A stretch of DNA of 40,807 nt from an uncultured Prevotellaceae bacterium (GTDB taxonomy: Bacteria > Bacteroidota > Bacteroidia > Bacteroidales > Bacteroidaceae), in the NCBI GenBank assembly GCA_902776685.1, contig CACYRB010000012.1, positions 1-40,807 of the forward strand, written 5' to 3'. Numbering within the stretch: the first letter of the stretch is position 1; each line of letters begins with the position of its first letter. The notes below the pieces were generated by a model. It worked only from the letters and a program-made list of their open reading frames with translations, had not been told where the DNA came from and searched no databases. The position numbers were made by a program, and so were the translations under genes. Below, piece by piece: positions 24,344-31,063 of this stretch.

Positions 24344-26695
24344 ATGAAACTGAGTGAGTTGAAAACCGGCGACAGTGCCTGCGTCGTGAAGGTGGGCGGT
24401 CGCGGAAGCTTTCGCAAACGCATCGTAGAGATGGGATTTGTGAAAGGCAAGGTGATTGAGGTGTTGCTGAATGCCCCGCTCATGGACCCCGTGAAATATC
24501 GGGTGATGGGCTACGAGGTGTCGCTGCGACGCGAGGAAGCCGAACTAATTGAAGTTGAAATGGTTACCGAGACTCCGGCACAGCCCAATGCTGAACAAGG
24601 TGAAATCACCGATGCACATCACACAGAGCCCTCTCCCCTTTCGGCCACTGGTTTGAAGGGGTCTTTCAACGTTGCACTGGTGGGCAACCCCAACTGCGGC
24701 AAGACCTCACTCTTCAACTTTGCCAGCGGCGCCCACGAGCGTGTGGGCAACTATAGCGGTGTGACCGTTGACGCCAAAGAGGGTCACGCCTCCTTCGAAG
24801 GCTACGACTTCAACCTCATCGACCTGCCCGGCACCTATTCGCTCTCGGCCTACTCGCCCGAAGAACTGTATGTGAGAAAGCAGGTGGTGGAGAACACACC
24901 CGACGTGGTCATCAACGTCATTGACGCAAGCAACCTTGAGCGCAACCTCTACCTGACCACACAACTCATCGACATGGACATCCCGATGGTTTGTGCCCTC
25001 AACATGTTCGACGAAACCGAAAGCCGAGGCGACAACATCGACTTAAAGCAGCTGAGCACCCTGTTCGGTGTGCCGATGGTGCCTACGGTCTTTACCACCG
25101 GTCGAGGTGTGGAACAGCTTTTCCGTACCGTTGCCGCCGTTGCCGAAGGTACGGAACCTACCGCCCGACACCTACACATCAACCACGGCAACTACATAGA
25201 AGCGGGTATCGAGACCGTGCAGAATGCTTTGAAGCAAACGAAACGCATCAGTCGCAGGTTTTCTACCCGATACATTGCCATCAAGCTTCTCGAAAACGAC
25301 AAGAAGGTTGAGAACGACATCAAGAAGATTCCCGACAGTGCTCAGATTCTTCGCCTGCGCGACAAGGCAGCCGAAGACATCCGCCAGCACCTTAACCAAG
25401 ACAGCGAAACCGCCATCATGGATGCTAAATATGGTTTCATACACGGTGCCTTGCAAGAGGCCGGCTACTATACGGGCACGAAGAAAGACGTGTATCAAGC
25501 CACACACATCATCGACAACATACTGACCAACCGATATGTGGGCATCCCGCTCTTCATTGCCATGATGTGGCTGATGTTTGAGACCACGTTCTCGCTCGGA
25601 CAATACCCGATGGACTGGATTGACGCCGGTGTGGGATGTCTGGGCGACTGGCTGAATACGCTGATGCCCGAAGGACCGTTGAAAGACATGCTCATCGACG
25701 GTGTTATCGGAGGTGTGGGAGCCGTCATCGTCTTCCTGCCGCAGATTCTCATTCTCTACGGCTTCATCTCGTTCATGGAAGACTCGGGCTACATGGCACG
25801 TGCGGCCTTCATCATGGACAAGGTCATGCACCGCATGGGACTGCACGGCAAGTCGTTCATCCCGCTCATCATGGGTTTCGGCTGTAACGTGCCTGCCGTG
25901 ATGGCTACACGAACCATCGAGAGCCGTCGGTCGAGGCTCATCACCATGCTCATCCTGCCCTTCATGAGCTGTTCGGCGCGACTGCCCATCTACATCATGA
26001 TTATCGGAACCGTGTTTGCGCCCCGCTATCAGTCGTCGGTGATGATTTCACTCTATGTGGTAGGCATCATCACAGCCGTACTCATGAGCCGGTTGTTCTC
26101 TAAAGTGGTGTTCAAAGGCGAAGACACACCGTTCGTGATGGAGCTGCCGCCCTACCGCCTGCCGACATGGAAAGCCATGTTGCGACACACGTGGGAGAAA
26201 GGTAAGCAATACTTGAAGAAGATGGGTGGTATCATTCTTGTGGCCAGCATCATCGTGTGGGCGTTGGGCTACTTCCCTCATAACAGTAGCCTCAGCAAGC
26301 AAGAACAGCAAGAACAAAGCTACATCGGGCACATCGGCAAAGCCATCGAGCCTGCTTTCCGTCCGCAGGGCTTCGATTGGAAACTCGACGTGGCCATATT
26401 GAGCGGTGTGGGCGCTAAGGAGATTGTGGCTTCTACAATGGGTGTGCTCTACAACATTGAGGATGTGGAAAACGCTGACGGCGAACAACTCTCCCCCATC
26501 GCACAGCACCTCACACCTGTCACCGCCTATGCCTTTCTGCTCTTCGTGCTGCTCTACTTCCCCTGCATTGCCACCATCGCAGCCATCAAGGGCGAGACGG
26601 GGTCGTGGCGATGGGCACTCTTCACGGCATTCTACACCACGGCACTCGCCTGGGTTGTGTCGGCTGCCTTCTATCAAATCGCCATGCGGCTATAA
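24344..26695 (+). CDS. feoB: ferrous iron transporter FeoA-FeoB fusion
   Basis: Fe2+ uptake permease of the inner membrane, 783 aa from the ATG at 24344. Residues 1-75 are a FeoA domain (SH3-like: MKLSELKTGDSACVVKVGG, then VEMGFVKGKVIEVL). A Gln/Pro/Ser linker leads to the FeoB G domain: G1 GNPNCGKTS near 114, G3 DLPGTYSLSAY near 160, G4 NMFD near 223. The membrane part has the two 'gate' regions with IMGFGCNVPAVMATRT and SGVGAKEIVASTMG. Fused FeoA-FeoB is common in Bacteroidetes. A Fur-family gene elsewhere in the window could regulate it, but no Fur box is visible. A terminator follows. Confidence 0.95.
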   Translation: MKLSELKTGDSACVVKVGGRGSFRKRIVEMGFVKGKVIEVLLNAPLMDPVKYRVMGYEVSLRREEAELIEVEMVTETPAQPNAEQGEITDAHHTEPSPLSATGLKGSFNVALVGNPNCGKTSLFNFASGAHERVGNYSGVTVDAKEGHASFEGYDFNLIDLPGTYSLSAYSPEELYVRKQVVENTPDVVINVIDASNLERNLYLTTQLIDMDIPMVCALNMFDETESRGDNIDLKQLSTLFGVPMVPTVFTTGRGVEQLFRTVAAVAEGTEPTARHLHINHGNYIEAGIETVQNALKQTKRISRRFSTRYIAIKLLENDKKVENDIKKIPDSAQILRLRDKAAEDIRQHLNQDSETAIMDAKYGFIHGALQEAGYYTGTKKDVYQATHIIDNILTNRYVGIPLFIAMMWLMFETTFSLGQYPMDWIDAGVGCLGDWLNTLMPEGPLKDMLIDGVIGGVGAVIVFLPQILILYGFISFMEDSGYMARAAFIMDKVMHRMGLHGKSFIPLIMGFGCNVPAVMATRTIESRRSRLITMLILPFMSCSARLPIYIMIIGTVFAPRYQSSVMISLYVVGIITAVLMSRLFSKVVFKGEDTPFVMELPPYRLPTWKAMLRHTWEKGKQYLKKMGGIILVASIIVWALGYFPHNSSLSKQEQQEQSYIGHIGKAIEPAFRPQGFDWKLDVAILSGVGAKEIVASTMGVLYNIEDVENADGEQLSPIAQHLTPVTAYAFLLFVLLYFPCIATIAAIKGETGSWRWALFTAFYTTALAWVVSAAFYQIAMRL

Positions 26696-26752
26696 TCAAA
26701 GAACTTCAAGACGACTTAACAAGTTTTGTCGTTTAGAAATCAGACAAAAAGA

Positions 26753-26788
26753 AGAAATCCTGCCTACCTTTCGGTGAGCAGGATTTCT
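26753..26788. terminator. terminator between feoAB and rplI
   Basis: AGAAATCCTGC pairs with GCAGGATTTCT over a 14-nt loop. Placed between convergent feoAB and rplI, with A-rich flank on the plus strand (T-rich for minus-strand transcripts). Confidence 0.7.
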
Positions 26789-26822
26789 ATCGTTACGCTG
26801 TTTTACAGTGCTAAAAAAATTC

Positions 26823-27440
26823 TTATTCAGCGGCTTCAGTTTCTTCAGCCTTTGCCTCGAGGAACTCTTCAACTTCCTCTTCGATGGTAGCCTCAGCAGC
26901 GGGTTCCTCAACGGGAGCTTCCTCAACTGCTTCAGGAGCCTCTTCCTCAACGGCAGCAGCCTTCTTGGCAGCAGCCTTCTCAGCAGCAAGCTCTTCTGCA
27001 TTCTCGGCAACAACTGCAACCGGAACACGTACTTCTACCTCCTTGTGGAAGTGAACAACAGCCTCGTATTCGCCGACACGCTTAGCGTCACGCATGGTAA
27101 CGATTTTACGGTCAACTTCGATACCCTTTTCAGCCAAAGCAGCAACAACCTGAGCAGCACCTACAGAACCGTAGAGCTGACCGGTAACGCTGACCTTTGC
27201 AGGAATCTCGAGAGCAACACCCTCGAATGCCTTAGCCTTATCCTCGGCAGCAGCTTTCTGGGCAGCGAGCTTGTGAGCCTGCTGGCGCATATTCTCAGCA
27301 AGCACCTTCTTTGCAGCAGGTGATGCGATGACAGCCTTACCCTGAGGGATGAGATAATTACGGCCATAGCCGCTCTTCACGTTCACGATATCGTTCTTGT
27401 AACCCAAGCCGATAATATCTTCTTTCAATATTAATTCCAT
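26823..27440 (-). CDS. rplI: 50S ribosomal protein L9 with long acidic tail
   Basis: Large-subunit protein L9. Residues 1-148 are the normal two-domain L9: MELILKEDIIGLGYKNDIVN, GYGRNYLIPQGKAV, the long central helix and a C-terminal domain. A further ~57 residues are an Ala/Glu-rich acidic tail (EEEAPEAVEEAPVEEPAAE and so on), making 205 aa against the usual ~150. Third gene of rpsF-rpsR-rplI, 18 bp after rpsR. Tail function unknown. Confidence 0.96.
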   Translation of the reverse strand: MELILKEDIIGLGYKNDIVNVKSGYGRNYLIPQGKAVIASPAAKKVLAENMRQQAHKLAAQKAAAEDKAKAFEGVALEIPAKVSVTGQLYGSVGAAQVVAALAEKGIEVDRKIVTMRDAKRVGEYEAVVHFHKEVEVRVPVAVVAENAEELAAEKAAAKKAAAVEEEAPEAVEEAPVEEPAAEATIEEEVEEFLEAKAEETEAAE

Positions 27441-27458
27441 GCTGTTTCCTCCTATTAA

Positions 27459-27725
27459 TTATTTCATCAAATCGGTTACGTAAGGAAGCAGGGCAATCTG
27501 GCGTGCACGCTTTACAGCCTGTGCCACACGGCGCTGATACTTCAAGCTGGTTCCAGTGATGCGACGGGGAAGAATCTTTCCCTGCTCGTTCAGGAACTTC
27601 TTGAGGAACTCGGGATCCTTATAGTCGATATACTTGATGCCACTCTTCTTGAAACGGCAATACTTCTTCTTCTTCGTGTCGATAGAAGGAGCGTTCAGAT
27701 AACGGATTTCTGATTGTTCTGCCAT
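27459..27725 (-). CDS. rpsR: 30S ribosomal protein S18
   Basis: Small-subunit protein S18, 88 aa, which forms a heterodimer with S6 on the platform. Diagnostic segments are [29 protein letters not shown] and [20 protein letters not shown]. The spacing to rpsF is 3 bp, so the two partner proteins are translated together. Confidence 0.97.
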   Translation of the reverse strand: MAEQSEIRYLNAPSIDTKKKKYCRFKKSGIKYIDYKDPEFLKKFLNEQGKILPRRITGTSLKYQRRVAQAVKRARQIALLPYVTDLMK

Positions 27726-27728
27726 GGT

Positions 27729-28073
27729 TTAAGCCTCCTCTTTTTTAGCAAGCTTGTTGCGACGCTTCTCTGCGTAAGCGGCAGCATACTTGTCGAGTTT
27801 AACGGTGATGTAACGGATAACTTTCTCGTCGCGGCGGTAGCCGGTTTCGAGAGTTTCAACGATAGTTGGCTCAGCCTTGAACTCAATCAGGTTGTAGAAA
27901 CCCGAAGTCTTCTTGTCAATCTGGTAAGCCAGCTTCTTCAGTCCCCAGGCCTCTTCGTTCAGAATCTCTGCACCATTGTCGGTGAGGATTTTCTTGAATT
28001 TAGCGACCGTTTCCTTTGCCTGATCATCAGACAAAACGGGAGTCAAAATGAAAACGGTTTCGTATTGATTCAT
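27729..28073 (-). CDS. rpsF: 30S ribosomal protein S6
   Basis: Small-subunit protein S6, 114 aa. It opens [19 protein letters not shown] and has [20 protein letters not shown] in the middle, the usual ferredoxin-like fold; the Lys-rich end ([13 protein letters not shown]) is common in Bacteroidetes. First gene of the operon, behind an exact-consensus promoter that overlaps the promoter of the divergent small membrane protein. Confidence 0.97.
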   Translation of the reverse strand: MNQYETVFILTPVLSDDQAKETVAKFKKILTDNGAEILNEEAWGLKKLAYQIDKKTSGFYNLIEFKAEPTIVETLETGYRRDEKVIRYITVKLDKYAAAYAEKRRNKLAKKEEA

Positions 28074-28131
28074 ACTGTTTAAAAAATTAATAAAATGATA
28101 AATAAAAGATGCACTTTCAAAAAATGCGGTG

Positions 28132-28163
28132 CAAAATTACCACATTTTTTTGACGTGACCAAA
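28132..28163 (-). promoter_or_regulatory. promoter of rpsF-rpsR-rplI
   Basis: On the minus strand: TTTG (28160-28163), 20-bp spacer, TAATTTTG (28132-28139). Exact consensus. It overlaps the plus-strand promoter at 28149-28180 so that the two -33 boxes have crossed over each other. Confidence 0.85.
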
Positions 28164-28180
28164 TATTTTTTGTACTTTTG
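28149..28180 (+). promoter_or_regulatory. promoter of the 64-aa membrane protein gene
   Basis: TTTG (28149-28152), 20-bp spacer, TACTTTTG (28173-28180). Exact consensus. Only 9 bp separate the -7 box from the ATG at 28190, implying a leaderless or nearly leaderless transcript. Confidence 0.8.
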
Positions 28181-28189
28181 CCCCTGTAA

Positions 28190-28384
28190 ATGAGAAAATT
28201 ATCAAAATATAAACGTTTTTTAGGTCTCCCGTTGGTTTATGCAGGAGTTGTTGAATTGTTTTTGTGCTATGTTTTCAACCTGACACAATTCAACCTGTTG
28301 CTTCTGCTCGGCTGGCTCATGGTCACCGGCGGCATTGTCGGCTACGTGGTGTTGCTAAAAAAGGAAGGTACAAGAAAAGAGTAA
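28190..28384 (+). CDS. small two-TM membrane protein
   Basis: 64 aa. A basic N-terminus (MRKLSKYKRFLG) precedes two hydrophobic segments, about residues 11-31 and 35-55, and a short charged tail, so a hairpin in the inner membrane with both ends cytoplasmic is likely. Function unknown. A consensus promoter and a hairpin terminator (28418-28480) bracket it, which supports its being a real gene. It is divergent from rpsF. Confidence 0.7.
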   Translation: MRKLSKYKRFLGLPLVYAGVVELFLCYVFNLTQFNLLLLLGWLMVTGGIVGYVVLLKKEGTRKE

Positions 28385-28410
28385 CCTCCCGTTTATAGGG
28401 ATAAGGAAGT

Positions 28411-28500
28411 AATAGTTAAGGAGTTAAGACAACAGTTCTGCTATTGTAATTTGCGCAGAAGACTATCGTCTTAACTCCTTATCTACTTAACTACTTTACT
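28411..28500. terminator. long inverted repeat terminator with octad units
   Basis: AAGGAGTTAAGAC (28418-28430) pairs with GTCTTAACTCCTT (28468-28480); the right side continues with TACTTAAC-like octads. It lies between the convergent 64-aa gene and rprY and could terminate both. Confidence 0.65.
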
Positions 28501-28512
28501 GTTTATAAAGCG

Positions 28513-29214
28513 TTACTCCTCGGTTTCAGGCGAAATGAGTTTATAGCCCTTGCCATGGATGTTGATGATTTCAATCTGCGGGTCATCCTTCAGGTGCTTA
28601 CGCAGCTTGGTGATGTAGACATCCATCGAACGTGCGTTAAAGTAGTTGTCGTCAATCCAGATGGTCTTCAGGGCGAAGTCGCGCTGCAGAATCTCATTGG
28701 CATGCGAGCAGAGCAGAGCCAGCAATTCGTTCTCCTTAGTGGTGAGCTTGGTTTGCTTGTCACCGATGACGAGCGTCTGCTTCTGGGTGTCGAACGTGAA
28801 CTTACCGATGTGATAGAGCGTGGCTTCCTTGGTTTTCTTTCCACGTACACGGCGCAGGATAGCCTCGATACGAAGCACCAGCTCTTCCATAGAGAACGGC
28901 TTAGTGATGTAGTCGTCGGCACCAATCTTGAAGCCTTCGAGAATATCGTCCTTCAGCACCTTTGCGGTGAGGAAGATGATGGGAATCTCGGCATTTGCCT
29001 GACGGATTTCCTGTGCCAGCGTGAAGCCGTCTTTCTTGGGCATCATCACGTCGAGCACGCAGATGTCATACTTGGCTTTGAGGAATTCTTTGTATCCTAC
29101 TTCACCATCGGGGCAGAGTGTTGCCTGATAGTCTTTTGCCTGTAAATACTCGCGAAGCAACATTCCAAGGTTCTCGTCGTCTTCGCACAATAAGATTTTC
29201 AATTTCTCTTCCAT
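28513..29214 (-). CDS. rprY: response regulator RprY, OmpR family
   Basis: 233-aa response regulator from the ATG at 29214; the upstream TTG in the frame is not used because it abuts the rprX stop. The receiver domain has acidic pocket residues in CEDDEN, phospho-acceptor D55 in VLDVMMPKKDG, and a conserved Thr/Lys (FLTAK, ITKPF). The C-terminal winged helix has RSMDVYITKLRKHLKDD and INIHGKGYKLI, as in OmpR/PhoB. It starts 5 bp after the rprX stop. RprXY is a Bacteroides system linked to stress and membrane physiology; the targets here are unknown. Confidence 0.93.
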   Translation of the reverse strand: MEEKLKILLCEDDENLGMLLREYLQAKDYQATLCPDGEVGYKEFLKAKYDICVLDVMMPKKDGFTLAQEIRQANAEIPIIFLTAKVLKDDILEGFKIGADDYITKPFSMEELVLRIEAILRRVRGKKTKEATLYHIGKFTFDTQKQTLVIGDKQTKLTTKENELLALLCSHANEILQRDFALKTIWIDDNYFNARSMDVYITKLRKHLKDDPQIEIINIHGKGYKLISPETEE

Positions 29215-29219
29215 AGTTC

Positions 29220-30779
29220 TCAACTTTTAATTATTGGTAATTTGATTATAAATTTCGTTCCTTTTCCGTATTCACTATCGACGGAGATGGTTCCTCCCAT
29301 CGACTCTACAATATTCTTCACATAGGCCAGCCCCAACCCGAATCCCTTCACGTCGTGCACGTTGCCTGTGTGTACGCGATAAAATTTCTCGAACACTTTT
29401 TTCAGGTTTTCCTTTTTGATGCCGAGACCTGTGTCGCGTATGGAGAAGCACAGGTGGTCGTTGGTGTTCCAGGTTCGGATGTAGATGTCGAGCGGCTGTT
29501 CAGGCTTACGATACTTCACGGCATTGTCGAGAAGATTGTTGATGGCGTTCTGGAAATGAATCTCATCGACATACATGGCCGAGTCGATTGCCTCTATCTG
29601 GGTGTAGATTTTTCCTCCGGTATGCTCTACGCGCAGAGTGAACGAGCTGGCTATGTCCTCTATCATCTCGTTCAAGTCCAGTTCTTTCTTGTTGAACGAG
29701 ACCGATTTGCGGTCGAACATCGACATCTGCAACACCTTTTCCACGAGCATGCGCAGGCGTTTCGTATCGTCGTTGATGGTGTGACTCAAGTGTTTAGTCA
29801 TCTGCTCACTCTTCGTCACGCTGTCGTCGTTAAGCATCTGCGCAGCCAACGAGATGCTGGCAATAGGAGTCTTCAACTCGTGCGTCATGTTGTTGATAAA
29901 ATCGTTCTTTATCTCCGTGTAGCGCTTCTGGCGGAAGATGGTGGCGATGGTAAAGAGGAAGGTGATGAGCAGCACCACCGTGAAGACCACCGATGGAATC
30001 ATGAACCGCACCGAGGAGAAGATGTAGGAGTTCATGTCGGGGAAGTGAATCTTCACCACCCCCATTTTGTTGGCCGGATCGTTGCGGAAGAGCACCTGCG
30101 AATAGGTATATTCTTCGCCTTCCTCCGAGTAGTCAGGACAACGATAGACTTCGCGTCCATCCTGTGTCGACACCGTGAAGTGGTAGGCAATGTTGATCCC
30201 GTTGTTCATCAGTTCGGCTTTCAAGTCTTGGTCGAGCAGTTTGAAATTGATGCGTTCCTTCAAAGGCTTGTCCGATGCCGAGTAAAGAATGGAGTACACC
30301 ACATCGTTGAGCAGGGCTTTCTGGTAAATAAATCGGTTATGAATAATTTCCTGCATCGACTTGTTGGCTTCCGAAATGGCATTGCGGTCTTTCCGCATGA
30401 TCATGGCCTTGGGCATCTGCGAGGGTTTCGACGTGATAGTCTTCAGTTCGAACGAAGAATAAACCGTTCCGTCTTTTCCCGTTACAGAGTATTGGTGCGA
30501 GCGTTGTATGGTACCGTCGGGCTGTCCCGATCGAGTGCCGACAGAGTCTTGACTGAAGGCTCTGCGTTCTGTCTCGTTGACATCTTTCTCCAGATAGCGC
30601 ATCGTTTCGTTCAGCTCCAGGTTGCGCGACGCCTGATAGAGGGCGCGGTTGACCGATTCGTCGAACTGCTCCTTCTTCATGTTGGCCATTTCCCTGATAT
30701 ATTGCAACTGCAAAAAGAGCAGTGCGAGGAATGACAGGCCCATGATGATGGCTATTGTCCAGATGGTTCTTTTCTTCAT
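29220..30779 (-). CDS. rprX: sensor histidine kinase RprX
   Basis: 519-aa membrane histidine kinase. TM1 spans about residues 7-25, a periplasmic sensor region of about 230 residues follows, and TM2 is near 260-282. The HisKA box NNMTHELKTPIASIS puts the phospho-acceptor at His300. The ATPase domain has N box NLLDNAVKYRKPEQ, G1 box DTGLGI and G2 box GFGLGLAYVK. It is the first gene of the rprX-rprY unit. The -7 box TATCTTTG ends only 5 bp before the ATG, so a leaderless start is likely. Confidence 0.94.
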   Translation of the reverse strand: MKKRTIWTIAIIMGLSFLALLFLQLQYIREMANMKKEQFDESVNRALYQASRNLELNETMRYLEKDVNETERRAFSQDSVGTRSGQPDGTIQRSHQYSVTGKDGTVYSSFELKTITSKPSQMPKAMIMRKDRNAISEANKSMQEIIHNRFIYQKALLNDVVYSILYSASDKPLKERINFKLLDQDLKAELMNNGINIAYHFTVSTQDGREVYRCPDYSEEGEEYTYSQVLFRNDPANKMGVVKIHFPDMNSYIFSSVRFMIPSVVFTVVLLITFLFTIATIFRQKRYTEIKNDFINNMTHELKTPIASISLAAQMLNDDSVTKSEQMTKHLSHTINDDTKRLRMLVEKVLQMSMFDRKSVSFNKKELDLNEMIEDIASSFTLRVEHTGGKIYTQIEAIDSAMYVDEIHFQNAINNLLDNAVKYRKPEQPLDIYIRTWNTNDHLCFSIRDTGLGIKKENLKKVFEKFYRVHTGNVHDVKGFGLGLAYVKNIVESMGGTISVDSEYGKGTKFIIKLPIIKS

Positions 30780-30784
30780 GCTTG

Positions 30785-30792
30785 CAAAGATA
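30785..30792 (-). promoter_or_regulatory. -7 element of rprX-rprY
   Basis: Minus strand TATCTTTG, a full consensus match, 5 bp before the rprX ATG. No good -33 TTTG at the usual spacing. Confidence 0.5.
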
Positions 30793-30892
30793 TCTAAATT
30801 CTTAAACCATTAACACTTAAAAGTTAAATAATTTCTTGTATTTTAACTATTTTAACTAAAAATGGAGTTTTTGTGCATATATAGGCAAATGA

Positions 30893-30964
30893 AGAAAGTA
30901 AAGGGGAAGTGAAAGAGAAGTGGAGGGGAAAGGGAGAGAAAATGGAAGGGGATAGAAGGGAAAA
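30893..30964. repeat. polypurine/polypyrimidine tract
   Basis: About 70 bases almost entirely A and G on the plus strand, with repeated GGGGAAG/GGGAAAGG blocks. The complementary CCCCTT-type composition resembles the C/T-rich stretches inside both copies of the interspersed element (10318-10360 and 34820-34880). Confidence 0.6.
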
Positions 30965-30977
30965 ACTATAATCATGA

Positions 30978-31015
30978 AGAAAGCCAATAGGCAAACACCT
31001 ATTGGCTTTTCTTCT
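30978..31015 (-). terminator. terminator of the EF-G paralogue gene
   Basis: AAGCCAATAGG pairs with CCTATTGGCTT over the loop CAAACA, with flanking GAAGAA/TTCTTC. It lies 55 bp after the gene's stop. Confidence 0.75.
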
Positions 31016-31063
31016 TTGCTGTTCGTCTCCTTAACTACATATTCAAGGAGAGTTATTGAAGAT

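Noticed and set aside
29355-30734. Plus-strand frame opposite rprX
   Set aside because: Shadow of a complete histidine kinase.
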